Assembly (NCBI GenBank): GCA_022264855.1
Contig: JABYQU010000005.1
Location: 124,001-188,000 of the forward strand
Length of the DNA stretch: 64,000 bases
Source of the DNA: Lenzites betulinus
Lineage: Eukaryota > Basidiomycota > Agaricomycetes > Polyporales > Polyporaceae
Direction: 5' to 3'
Shown piece after piece: positions 1 through 11,402 of the stretch. Each line of letters begins with the position of its first letter. The first letter of the stretch is position 1. The translations under genes and the position numbers were made by a program. Under the pieces are notes generated by a model, which was not told the origin of the DNA, made no database searches, and was given only the letters and a program-made list of their open reading frames with translations.

Positions 1-2870
1 ACTCTCCGTCGCACTTACGGCAGTATTCTATTCACGCATGGCCTAGACTGTTCTCTGCCCGTTCTGTTCTAACTACCTCACGCAGCGTTAATTAGTTGAC
101 AGCGCATTAATGATTACGTGCGTACCAAAATTTGGGTACATCGCGTAGTGGCCTCAGTCCAATCTGCCATCAGTAGGCGGTCTCGTACCTGCATTCAAAG
201 GGCCCCCGGCCCTTGCTTAGCACCGTTGCTTCTGACCGGACCTCACATCGGTGGTTTCACCACTCCGAGCAGCCCTTCCGACTCCAGCGCTAGCCTGGGG
301 GCGTCAGCGGTCTATGCTAAGAGCTAGAATATGGAGGTACGTCTTCCTTGATGATACGAACCTCCCAGCTGGTGAAGCCCATACGTACGTATGATCCGTG
401 CCGTACGAATGGCCAGCCACCCACGTCTGCGAACCCCTTCGCGCTGACATCGCTCTAGACCCCCAGTGCCCTCGTGCTACTGCTTCAGGTCAGCCATTCT
501 TCCCATCCACCCGACGAATAACGCTTCATTGTTTTGAGCAGCCACTGACCGTTTCTCCGTCCGATAGAACTACGCCAACGCCCGGCCAGAACCCTCCCAA
601 CCCGAGCGCAGAAGACCAGTGTCCCGCATGAATGCCCACCGCGTCCGACGCCTTATCGCGCCCTTCTCTTCGGACTCGAAAGTGAGTGGCCAAGGCTTCG
701 ATGCACGCCCCCCTTCCCGCTGGAGCCTGGCGCGCCCGAGACGCGCTCACGCTCGCTTGGGGCTGGCGCCCTTATCACGTCGTTTGGGAGTCCGCCCCGG
801 CCAAGCCTCGGTTCGCGCGTCCGCCGCCGTGTGCTCCGTTCCCATACCCGGTGCGGTATGGCGCGTTCGCAGGCCGGATCATCACCCACATCGCCACGGC
901 CGCGCTCGTCGATTTCGCTGCCCATTTGTCCATGCCTTATTACTCATCCTCGCGCGCGACGTGCTCCCCGGGCTAACCCGTCTCGGGCAGCCTGGCTTCA
1001 CGGGAGTCCGCCGCAATCGGGCAGGGTGTGCGCGTTCTGACTTCTGCGTTCTCACAGGAAGGCTGGCGCATGGGCGCACCAGCGCTGCGGAACGACGCTA
1101 GCATGCCGCGAGGCCGCAGGCCTCAGCGGCCTGAGGACTCCAGTCGGCGTAAATTATCGTGCATCCAACAAGGTCGCGCCACGCCGCCGCCAGTCCATTT
1201 GCGGCGCCGACATGTGCCAACCGCCTGCGCAGCCTGAGGGAGCCCGACCTCGACCATGCCAATTGCCCCCGAGATCACCTCGAGCGTCGAGGAGTCCGAC
1301 GCGGCAGGCCCGACGCTGTGGGGTATTAGCCGGCGGCGAGTGCGACTGGCAGCTGTCCGGCGAATAGGTCACGGTACGCGTCAAGGATCGTCAGCCGCCG
1401 CCGTCCCACGATGCCGCTCGTGGCAGCGGAGTCCACCACGGCGGCGGCTGGTAGAACTTTGCACCGCCAGCGCGAGCGCTCTGACACAGTGCTCTCCAAC
1501 CTGTCGCAGGCTCCCCTTAGCCTGGGTGTGTGCTGTGTGGCTTCTGCTCGGCTCGTCTGCGGCGTTTGCGTAACACAGATTGTCTGAAGCCCTGCGTGCG
1601 GACATGCAGGCCATTAATACGACGATCGTGTACAGCGCTGTCGGCCACCAGACGGGGGAGCACCTGGCCCGCTGCGTTTAGTCGCCCTGTTTGCGATTGG
1701 CAGGACGACATCCAAGAACACTCGTCCATGATGCACGACCTCTCGTACGCCGACGTCCAGCCCCCGCCGCAAATTGCAGACGGCCTTCCTCGCCACAGCT
1801 AAGCGGCCGCACTCCCAGGGGCGCACGTCGACGCCCCACACCGGTGCCAATACCGCGCCGCTTCGGGAGCCCGCACGACGTCGACAGCCCAACACGGTTC
1901 ACTATCGGGACAGAAGCCCCCGCTGCAAGAACGACATCATCCCACCCGGAAGACGCACGCCCGCGTCTGCAAAGCGGTGGCAAATCAGCCACTCATTTCC
2001 GGCCGCTTCTGCCTGATCGGCAGGCAGCTGCCAGCAGCTTGTGCGGGCCCGCCTGGCCCTTCCTGGAGACGAACCTGCTGCGAAGCAAGGCATGCCGGCA
2101 CGTCGTCGCGCTGTCCCGGTGCCTGCTCACGCGAGGCGTGCAGCTGCCACTGGCAGGGAGTGCGGCCGTAATTTGAACGCCAGGCGTCGCGCGTGCCTGT
2201 ACATGATCTCCGCGACGGCAGTGGCACGGCGGACGCGCGCGGCGATTCGACGGCCTGCAGCTCAGGCTGGGACGCGGCGCGTTCGAATTTGGGCTTCTCC
2301 TACATTATATCAGGACGCGCTGCCAGACGTCGAGATGTCACGCTGCAGGGTGGACGGCGATGATGCACTGGGCACGGCGCCAGTGGCGAGTCCCGCTGCA
2401 TTCATTCATTCCGCGCGCTTCGGGTGTACGCCGGCCTCCAACGCGAAATTTGACGGGGGCGTGTATGAAACCTTAACGTTCGCCGGTGGGACAGACAGAA
2501 GACAGAACGCAAACGCGGGGGCGCGTCATGCAGTCATGAATCACGGACAGAAGCAGGTGTGTGGCTGCACACTGGCGCGCGTGTGCGTGTGAGTGGGAGT
2601 GGGAGACGTGTTGCAGAAACTTGAACGCTGTTGTACAAAACCCAAGAAGAACATGCTAACGATATACAGATCGCTGTGGACGGACGGACGCCCGGCCGGG
2701 CCCTTCGATCCTCGACAGCGGCAGAACGGTTCACGGTTCGTCTATCCAAGATGCCCCTTCCCCGCATCCGCACCCCCGCCCTGGCGATTACAGCCTCCGG
2801 GGGCACCCCCTCCCCTCTCGACTTCTCTTCCGCTGTCCCAGCGCGCGTTCGCGATTTTCGTGTTGCCCGG
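1..2870. other. Gene-poor left edge
   Basis: Many short open frames overlap on both strands, but none shows a recognisable domain, a consistent exon chain or a low-complexity pattern typical of a real protein. The stretch is GC-rich, which inflates chance ORFs. I see no tRNA, LTR or convincing repeat here. Confidence 0.5.
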
Positions 2871-4307
2871 TCACGCGGCGCCCAAAGCGCGCTCGAGGGG
2901 CGCCGCCATCTCTTCGGGGTTCCCCACCCAGCGGACGACGCCGTCCCTGGGCGTGATGATGTACGCTGCAGAAGACGCAGGCGCGCGGTCAGTACCGAGT
3001 GTGTGCCGCACGCCCCCGAAGCCGGGAGAGAGTTTCATTAAGCTCGCGAACGGGAACGCGCGACGCACCGAGCGGGATAGACAGATTCTGGCCGGGCTGG
3101 AAGATCGCTGTGGTGATAGGAAGACGCTTAGTCAGCCGTGTGCTCTCAGGCTTCCGCCGCCGCACCCCCGTCCTCGCAGCACAACGAGAAGCGGGTGCAG
3201 CCAGGAACGCCACCGGGGAAGGAGAGCGAGGGAGAGAGGGACGTACAATTAACGGCGACCCGATGCGTGTCGATGTATATTGGATAATCCATGTCGTCGC
3301 GCCGCGCGACGAAACGCTTCACGGCGGCGACGTCGATCGGCGCGTGCGTGAAGATGCCCTCCGCGTTGAACGCGACTATTTTGATCTCGGGGCGCGTGCG
3401 CGCGAGCGCGGTGAGGTCGCGGAACACCGCGAGGCACGGCTGGGAACACGCGTGCGGTCAGTCAGTCGCGCGGACGGGCGGGAGGGGGAGGGCGAAGGCA
3501 ATTAAGCCGTGTATGTCCCAGATTGCACGCACCCTGCACCAGCTGCGGCCGGGGAAAAGGAAGGTACGACGGAATGGGAGGGAAGGAAGATCTCGGTGTC
3601 AGTATAGTGCGCTCTCTGACGTACGTGCGTGCGTGCGCGCAGGCGCAGGCGAGTGGCAGCCCCAGTCCGAGACGCGCGCCGCGGGAGCGTGTCCGTCCCC
3701 GCCGCCGCAAACCGCCGGCCACCGCTGCCTCCTACCTACCTGCGCACCCGCACGCGCAAGGAAATGGAAACAGCACTCACGTCGCCCAGAACTCGATAAT
3801 GAGCACGCGCGCGTCGCGCCAGCCGTCCATGCTGCCGCGGACGTGCTCGAACGGGCCGGCGTCGAGCCAGCGGAGGTCGACGCGCGTGCCGAGGAGCGGG
3901 CTCTGCCAGCCGGGGCGCAGGAAGCGCGGCGGGCCCTTGCGGAACTGCGCCTCGAGCGCGTCCCAGGCGGGCAGCTTCGCGCGCGCCCAGAACCGCTGCA
4001 CGAGCGCGGGGTCGTGCGCGGCCTTGAAGCGCGCTGCTCGAGGGGTGAGAGGAACGGGGTGAGAACTGAGCCGGGGGAGGGCGACGCGCGGAGCGAGGGA
4101 CGGATCACGCACCGACTGCAGCGGACCAGCGAGCTGTTAGCGTCGGCGGAACAGACGATCAGTGCGTGCGCGGACGGGGATGGCGGCTGCGTGCCGACCT
4201 TGGTCCCATTTCTCCTCGTACAGCTCCTGGAAGACGGTGAGGATGGTCCGCCCGAAGTCAGCCTTGACCGCGAGCTCCGCCGCGGTCTCTGGGCCGAGCG
4301 ACGCCAT
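2871..4307 (-). CDS. Thioredoxin-fold protein (TlpA-like), six exons including a 10-nt micro-exon
   Basis: Predicted thiol-disulfide oxidoreductase-like protein. The start at 4307 opens with MASLGPETAAELAVKADFGR. An exon ending at 3781 finishes VLIIEFWA plus two bases of a Thr codon. A 10-nt exon at 3533-3542, flanked by CAG and GTGCGT, supplies T-W-C-R. Exon 3439-3247 opens P-C-L-A-V-F, so the spliced product reads ATWCRPC, the classic CxxC active site. Exon 3107-3069 encodes IFQPGQNLSIPL. The last exon (2965-2871) encodes AYIITPRDGVVRWVGNPEEM, the typical C-terminal beta strand and helix of thioredoxin folds. Phases agree at every junction except the first intron (roughly 4193-4050), whose donor GTCGGC is my best guess. 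The substrate is unknown. The fold is secure, the exact exon 1/2 junction is not. Confidence 0.8.
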
Positions 4308-4445
4308 GCAAGAAGATGGAGATGATCCAAGGTCCGGGGGAGTAGCGATGCCAAGAAAGCGGTCGTAGATGTGCGCGTGTGGGTGCGGGTCCCTATAGCT
4401 CTGGATCCTGGTCGTCCTCGCCGTCAGCCACGGCGCGAGGGCACG

Positions 4446-4453
4446 TATATATA
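4446..4453 (-). promoter_or_regulatory. TATA-like box upstream of the thioredoxin-like gene
   Basis: A TATATATA run lies about 140 nt upstream of the ATG at 4307. It is palindromic, so strand is assigned only from the position of the gene. The rest of 4308-4911 holds nothing I can recognise. Confidence 0.3.
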
Positions 4454-4911
4454 CGGAGGCTCACCGGATCCTGTAGCGCTGTCAAGGACTTGAACAAGAA
4501 GCTGCTGTCAAATCGCAGGCGGGAGTATGGGAGGGGGGCAGCGTTCATCGGGGCATGCCCGGGAATGGCGCAGCGCAGGAGCTCGGATTGCGGCGGTATG
4601 AGCGTTGCCGGGGCCGCTTTTTATTTAGGGCGGATGGGGAGAGAATAGACGGGAGTAGGCTCGCTGAGTTGTACATTGGAGGAGCGTGAAACTTTCATTG
4701 ATACCATAGCGAGAAGGGTTAGATTCCGTTGGAATTCTGTTTGCTCGATCTGCGCAGACGAACTGGACTCGGACCCCTGACAATGGTACTCTACTAGGCG
4801 ATCCCGTATGCGAGCGTCCCTTTGGCGCAAATGTCCGCGGGTTCAGACCCTAAATCTCTGTAAAAAGTGGGCTCGGAAGGGGTAAATTTGTCCAGAAACA
4901 CCTGCAGCCCG

Positions 4912-5683
4912 TTAATCTATCACGCCACGTGCTGTTGGTAGCTTATTGGCTGCGGGAGGCTCATGGTCCACGGCTTCAGGGTCGAATAGCTCTTCTGCTC
5001 GTACGTATACCGGGTCATGGACACCGAGCTCGAACATGCTCTCATCTACGTCCTCAAGTGGGATGTGTGCAGAGGCGTCGGCTTCGAAGGCTCCCAGTGG
5101 AGCGGGCTCGTCTTCATCTTCATCGTGGCCGGGGTCGGAACTCCGATCGCTGAAGAGACCGCCGTCGGGGGCATCGAGCTCGACACCATCGTGCACTAGG
5201 GGGTAGCCATCTACCCGGTCCAGCTCAAGAGCTTCAGGCGCAGGGTCGCCAAGAGCAAAGGCCGGCCTAGGGCTGTCATGAACCGAGGCGTCGCGGTAGA
5301 AATCCTCCAAGTCGTCGACTACTGCATCCTGAGGGGCGTCGTAGAAGTTTTCACCATCGTCATCATTATCGTCTGAAGTGTCGCCATGAGCTCCAGGAGG
5401 ATCTAGCATGCCACCTAGGCGGCCAGCAGCGTTTTCGTCAAGGGCGGCTGTAAGCTGCAGAGTACAAATCTTCCGCTAGGCCAGCACTACGCAGCAGGGA
5501 TACCATTTTGGCGTACTGTTCGTCCGATAGTGTACTACCGCTAGCAATATCCGCCGCTACCTCGTCCGCAACATGTCTTTTGATAGTCTTGCGGATCTGC
5601 ATGCAGTCAGGGGCAGACGCGAGCCGGCATCGCCTGCATGGACAAGGAAAACGGCGGGCAGCGGCAGGCACGAGAGCTGACAT
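4912..5683 (-). pseudogene. Remnant N-terminus of a Tnp2/CACTA-like transposase
   Basis: Two frames read leftward. The first (5683-5438) has an N-terminal cysteine cluster, RFPCPCRRCRLA, then a basic helix (QIRKTIKRHV) and a helical stretch. The second (from about 5460 to 4912) is very acidic (DTSDDNDDDGENFYDAP). A cysteine-rich head followed by an acidic linker resembles the start of Tnp2/Plavaka-type transposases common in agaricomycetes. The frame changes near 5440, through an intron or a frameshift, and no transposase core follows before 4912. Read as a truncated copy. It could instead be a short host gene, because the family call rests on composition. Confidence 0.35.
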
Positions 5684-5762
5684 CTAGTAAGTCCGTTTAT
5701 GTGAAAGCAGCAGAGCACAACGTCGTCAAGATGCGGCGAGCAGGAGGACTGACGAGCGGGAG

Positions 5763-5770
5763 GTAGTACT
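5763..5770. repeat. Target site duplication, left copy (GTAGTACT)
   Basis: The 8-mer GTAGTACT directly precedes the left end of the DNA transposon and recurs exactly after its right end at 18507-18514. An 8-bp duplication fits the P, hAT and KDZ superfamilies. Confidence 0.85.
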
Positions 5771-5809
5771 CAGGGGGCGTCCACTACGGGGAGCGCCCAC
5801 TCCAACCCC
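5771..5809 (+). repeat. Left terminal inverted repeat of the DNA transposon
   Basis: Outer block CAGGGGGCGTCC, then a divergent spacer, then ACTCCAACCCC at 5799-5809, 28 nt from the end. The inner block is matched perfectly on the opposite strand at the right end. Confidence 0.7.
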
Positions 5810-8800
5810 TCTCCTCCTGAGGGAAAACCGGTCCCCGGGGTCCCTCAAAACACTTTTTCCGTGTTTCTCACTCAAAGTCTCATAACTCTTCGCTTGTGAT
5901 ACCTGTACTTCTGAAAACTCATAGGAGTATTGTCCGAGCTTCAGGCTATAGACTCCTCTGCATTTAGAGGGAAACTATACTCATGGTAGACCATAAATCA
6001 GTACAGTAGTTGCGGCCTGCCCATAGACGCCAGTCACCTTCCAAACTCGGGAGATTATCTAAAGCTCGCTGATCTTATCTCCGCGAGATAGCGAATCAAG
6101 TCACTCCCTCCGTCCCGGATCGTCTCCTACTCTTGTTACATCCATGTCATTCCCTACAGAAGGCAATACTACACCATTTACATCTGTGGCTATTCGCGTC
6201 GGCGACTCCCCTACTCTCTGGACCGAGTATGACGTCAGGAAAGGCAGACATAAAGTTACTTGTGATCTCTGCAGCCAGGTTGTCCTTCTCAATCAGAGCG
6301 GCCATCCGAGATCCTTCATCACCCATCGGCAGTCTACCAAGTGCGACGAAACTGTGCAGAAGAAAAAGAGAGATGAAGAAAACCAGAAGATCAAGGCGAT
6401 CCGGGAGAGTCTAAGCACGGGGGATAGCCCAAACAAGACTTGGATGGCAGGATCTCAGGGAGCCACTTCAACGGTAGATTTTACTCCGACCGCTGGTCCG
6501 TCGTCCCTTAGAACTCAAGATCTATCTTCACCATGGAGTTGGCGACCCGATCCCATTTTTTCTACCCCCGTTTCCTCCCAGAGCACACCCATTACCCCTA
6601 TAGCACGTTTGCCGAGTTTTACGACAAGCTCAACCCCGACTCCCAGCCTTCGAACCTCACCGCTCCCCCGTGAGCAGCTTTTGGGCAACCCGGAGGATGA
6701 ACAGGTCACAGATCTGTGTGATACCCTCGCCGATCTCGAATCCACCACGGTGATTCAAGAATGTCGGGGTGTATTGGTCGAGTGGACACCCGGCTCTGTT
6801 TGGAATACATATCCTTACCATCGGCATGTATCAGGCTCCTACAAGCTTCCCTGGGAGCCCATAGGGCTTGAGAACGATCGCTGGCTGCGTATCCGTGCCG
6901 AGGACTGTGTGGGGTTAGTCGCCGGCAACGACTCTGCTCAGGCTTGCATTGTCTGTGTCGCCCTGCCCGCTTCCTCGCGTTTTAAAGCAGTTATGAACCG
7001 TGCCATCTCCGCAGCGGAGCATACACCTTGGATAGGTCTTACACACCAGCAATTGGACGTTGTTGTCCGAAAAATGAGCGGGAATGTCCGACAGCTTCGT
7101 CTCAGGGTGCGTTCTATTAGTCTATCAAGTATACGGAAAAATGAGTTATTAAAATATTGTTGAAGCTTCGTAACGCAGAGCGAAAGCTCTCGACTCTCCG
7201 GCGGAAGATTAATGACCACCAGCGGGTGTGTATGCTTCTCGCAACCCATGTTATTCAACGCCTGCGCCGACTTTTGTGTGTGGCGCTCCGTAAGGGAGCA
7301 ACTCCGCGCGCATTGATATCCCGCATCGAACACTCTCTCGAGGGTCTGTATAGGCCTCGAGGCGGCTTCCAGGGGCGCGAACTTGATGTTGCATTTCTTG
7401 CGAAAGCACTCGGTGGTCCCCGTCTTCTCTACGCACTTGCACACTCCCATGGCCTCCCATCCCTTACAACCATTCGCCGAGAGCTTGAGATCCCGCGACT
7501 TATCCCCTCGATTGGAAAGCCTACGGAGAAGGAGATTGCCACAAATATCTCAGCATTGTGCGACATCCAGCGCAAGTTGCCAATGCTTCTTCGATCACCG
7601 CATGCAGCACAGGTGCCTCAGAACTCAGGCGATGTGATCGACAATGATCAAGCCCGGCGGCCGACTACTACATCACTTGTTCTCATGGTTGATGGGATAG
7701 TGATCGAGGAACGATGCCGATTCTCTTCCGAGCGAAATAGCATTGTTGGTCTATGTCGTGAACATAGTCAACATGTACGCACACGGGTCACTGGGTTTGA
7801 TGTGATTCAGGAAGCAGAAGCTGCCTTGCATGATCGGCGTCCTGACGGTACAACACGCTGCCACTATGGGAAAGATGCGACCGTTGTCGCCCTTGCGCCA
7901 TGTTCTCGGAACGACCATTACATGCCTGTTCCGGTTGTGGTTTCTGCGTCTTGCAAGACTGAGACAGGAGATGGCCTGGCGGAGTGGTTGCGCATGGTGC
8001 TAGACGTCTGGCGTGCTCATCCCTCTGGTGAACAACTTCACGGACCTATTGGGACACTGGCAAGTGATGGCGAAGCATCATTCCGCCGTGCACGCTTTAT
8101 TCTCTGTATGTCGGAACTTCTGGATAAGTTTGCACCGCTCGGGCAAACTCTTTACCAGCTCTCGGGCTTCAATTGTTACACGGGACCTCACGGAATTTGT
8201 GGAACGTGCGATCCAAAGCATGTCATCAAACGTATGTCATGCCGTCGACACACGAGCAGTACCTGTAAACTAATATTGCCGTTTATCTAGGCTTCGCCAC
8301 ACTTATCCGTAACCCAAGGGGCATCATGCTCTCAGATACTCAGCTTACATGCACCGACATTTACGCACATCTTCAGGAGCTGCCGGGTATGACTGCGGAG
8401 AAAGCGTGATTACTCCTCGACCCTGCTGACAAGCAAAATGTTCCGAAGGCAGTCAACCTACTACAGAGTCTCTTGAAGCTTGAGCATGAAGCACCTGTCT
8501 CGGGCGTGCCATCAATTGCACACCGTCGTCGACGCCTCTCGTTCCTTGCGCGGATACTCGGACTATTCACACTCCCCTTCATCTCTATTGATATGTCACT
8601 CTCTGATCAGGTTCGCTCACTCGCAGCCTATGCCCATCTTATCGCCGTGTTCTGGAGGTGGCACGGAACACGGTTCATCACAGGGGCACTCTACGCAGAC
8701 TCACAGGCAATTGTCAAGAATATTATCATCACAATTGCCCGTCTGCAGCTTGTCGACGAGGACCTACCCTTCTATATCATTCACGAGGGCACCGACCGAC

Positions 8801-9520
8801 TTGAAGGCCTCTTTGCAGATTGTCGCACTCAGGATCACAGTCGGAACTTTGACATTCTTCAGCTTTTGGAGAAGCTCGCGACCAGCACCCTCATACAGTG
8901 TATCATGGAGCGAAACCCTGATCTTGACCGCGGACATTGCCGCCTCTCACTCAAGGATGCAATGGGTGTCGACCATGTAAATCCACGCACCTGGTCCGGC
9001 AATGTACGAGTTGGCGATGTCGAACTGGCGGTTGAGTGGGAGAGGGGCCAGGAGGATGCGAACAGGCTTCTCGAGACATACCTTGGAGCAGAAGCACGAG
9101 TTGACTTCACTACCTTCTTTGCCACCGAGAACCAGGACTTGTTGCGGCCGCTCGGGGACTATGTTGGCTGTGACTATGACCCTGATGACTCCCGCACTGA
9201 GGACACCGAGTGTGGCGTTACCTTGGGAATATTCCCGGAGTTGGGTGACAATTCTGAGGCCACAGCGACAGCGACAGCAATACCAGAAGCTCCCACCAAT
9301 TTAGATCATGGCACAAGAGGCGGGGAGTGCGACGACGAGCCCGAGGGCCTTGACCTTGATGATTTCCTGCCGGCTCATGTCGGAGGGGGTGCTCATGCTA
9401 TGGACCCATTAACTGTCTTCACTGGCGAGATGTTTGTCGTCGTGGAAGGACGTAAATACCTCAAAGCCTCAGCGGTCACCTCAATACTTACTGCGAAGCG
9501 TTCACGGAAGGTCACAATAC

Positions 9521-9525
9521 GTACC
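9521..9525. repeat. Gypsy target site duplication, left copy (GTACC)
   Basis: GTACC precedes the 5' LTR and recurs at 16865-16869 directly after the 3' LTR. Removing the element and one copy restores the transposase reading frame across the site. Confidence 0.95.
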
Positions 9526-9890
9526 TGTTACAACCGTACGTGCTTCAGTGACGGTTGGTCACACGATTATGTCTGGGATCGGTCACGGACTCTGCCTCGT
9601 GGTTACCATGTGTTTCGGATACGTGTTTCGGTGCCTCATGGCTACGGTGTGTTTCTGCTACGCGTTTCAGCACCTTATGGCTACGGTGTGGTTACCTGCA
9701 GGCTGCGCCTCATGGTTACAGAGTGTCTCACATGTATATATACGAGTAGGAGAGCTGAGGAGAACCTCAGCTCGACCTGGTTATCTATCGCCCTTCGAAC
9801 CTCCCCTCTGAACCTCGATCCCTCTGTGTGAAGCGTCTAAGTCCCTGTGCTGAAAGCCTAACAAGCGAACCACTGGGCATCGTCTTAACA
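9526..9890 (+). repeat. 5' long terminal repeat
   Basis: 365 bp, TGTTAC...TTAACA, with the same sequence as 16500-16864. It holds imperfect direct repeats around GCCTCATGGCTACGGTGTG (about 9632-9705), a TATA box at 9735-9742 and a hairpin with 9-bp arms (GAGCTGAGG, loop AGAA) at 9752-9773. Confidence 0.97.
9735..9742 (+). promoter_or_regulatory. TATA box in the 5' LTR
   Basis: TATATATA lies 34 nt upstream of A9769. A9769 is the first base of the decamer complementary to the primer binding site, so it is a likely RNA start. Confidence 0.7.
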
Positions 9891-9892
9891 TA

Positions 9893-9902
9893 AGGTCGAG
9901 CT
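9893..9902 (+). promoter_or_regulatory. Self-priming-type primer binding site
   Basis: AGGTCGAGCT begins two bases after the 5' LTR. It is the exact reverse complement of AGCTCGACCT at 9769-9778 inside the LTR, just where transcription should begin. In the Tf1/sushi group of Ty3 elements the mRNA 5' end anneals to such a site and is cleaved to prime reverse transcription, with no tRNA. I compared no tRNA 3' ends, so tRNA priming is not fully excluded. Confidence 0.65.
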
Positions 9903-10431
9903 CTCCCCATCCGTCGATCTACCAGGATCTAGACAACCAGCTGAAACCCGACGAACCCGAACCTGAACCGCTGCTGAAAAGCGAGCGGTAACCCGACGAA
10001 TCGACACGGAACCAGTCCCGAACGAATCAGAAGACTGGTCCTTTGACCCCAGCACTGGGTTAATCTACCACGAAGAACACCTAGTCTACCCAGTAGGAAA
10101 CGACAAGTGGAGATACGTAAACCAAGAACGAACAGACGTAACTATCGACGAACTCCGAGCAGAGAACCCTAACTACGACGAACGATACTATCGCTTCACT
10201 GGAAGAGAAGCCCCGAGACTAAGAGTCACACCGAACCCGACCCCACTCGACCAGATCGCACAGGAAGATCCTGTCCCAAGAGAGCCAGAACCCGAGAACT
10301 CCGAGAGCGAATCAGAGCAATCTCAGCATAGCTTCGACACCCCCACCCCACGAACCACCAGAGAACTTCCTGCATTAACAGACGCAGTAGCCACTATCCA
10401 TATCCACGAAGAACCCCGACCGCAACCCAGA

Positions 10432-11349
10432 ATGGCAGACGAAGTCAAGCTCAAGATGCCGCCGACCTTCGATGGCAAACGAGAAGAGCTCATCGGATGG
10501 ACCCAGAAATGCGCTCTCTACTTCAAGTTCTACGAAACCAAGTTCAACACCGACGAGAAGAAAATAACATTCGCGCTCATGTTGATGAACGAAGGAACGG
10601 CAGGACAATGGGCCAGCGACTTCATCACTGAAGCTGAAGCTCGGAATCCCGTCAACTATGGCACTTGGAATGCCTTCAAGGACGCGCTTAAAGCTTCGTT
10701 CCAAGACGTCGATATGGCCGCCAGCGCCAGAGTCCTGCTACGGAACCTCAATCAGGGCAAGAAGACAGCGGAAGAATACATTCTCGAGTTCAAGAATGTC
10801 ATCAGTCGATGCGGAATCAAGGACTTCAACGTTATCGCCGACTTCTTCTATCAAGGGCTGAACAAACCCCTGAGAGAAAAGATGTTTGCATTGGCCACTA
10901 TGCCAGATGACGCCAGCAAACTCTACTCTCAAGCAGCCCGCCTCGAACAGCAATGGCGACTAGGCCAAGCCTACGATAAGAACTCGACGAAGAAGCCAGT
11001 ATTCTTCCCAAAGCGCTACTCGAGCCCAAAAGAGAAGGACCCTGACGCCATGGACGTTGATCGCATGACCACCGAAGAAAGAGACCGACACTACAAGGAA
11101 GGACGATGCTTCACCTGTCATGAAATTGGACATCTCTCTCGCCACTGCCCAACCAGGAAGAACAAAGGGAAGCAGCCAGCACGCAAGGTGCGGATGACCG
11201 AAACAGAGGAGGAAGCCGAAGAAGAGGGCGACGAAGACGGGAACACTCGCACTGTTACAACAGCCAGAATTCGCACTGCACTCAGAGGAGTTACCAACCC
11301 AGTTGAGAGGGACTCGATGGTGAAGGACATCCTGGAGGAGGGTTTTTAA
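10432..11349 (+). CDS. gag: Gag-like capsid protein with CCHC zinc knuckle
   Basis: 305 aa from the first ATG after the presumed RNA start. Residues about 1-180 show the helical retrotransposon Gag fold (GTAGQWASDF, NYGTWNAFKDALKASFQ, TAEEYILEFKNVISRCGI). A zinc knuckle CFTCHEIGHLSRHC lies near residue 225, followed by a basic then acidic tail (TETEEEAEEEGDEDG). It would form the virus-like particle and bind element RNA. The frame stays open for about 153 codons upstream of the ATG (back to about 9971) but has no ATG there. Protease starts 54 nt after the stop, in another frame. Confidence 0.93.
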   Translation: MADEVKLKMPPTFDGKREELIGWTQKCALYFKFYETKFNTDEKKITFALMLMNEGTAGQWASDFITEAEARNPVNYGTWNAFKDALKASFQDVDMAASARVLLRNLNQGKKTAEEYILEFKNVISRCGIKDFNVIADFFYQGLNKPLREKMFALATMPDDASKLYSQAARLEQQWRLGQAYDKNSTKKPVFFPKRYSSPKEKDPDAMDVDRMTTEERDRHYKEGRCFTCHEIGHLSRHCPTRKNKGKQPARKVRMTETEEEAEEEGDEDGNTRTVTTARIRTALRGVTNPVERDSMVKDILEEGF

Positions 11350-11402
11350 GAACGTGGTCCGAAGCGACGTCGAAACCACGCACGCAGGTCCGTGCTGTAA
11401 TT

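Noticed and set aside
4835..4870. Possible tRNA (GGGTTCAGACCC)
   Set aside because: It looks like a T-arm, but no matching acceptor, D-arm or anticodon arm could be found on either side.
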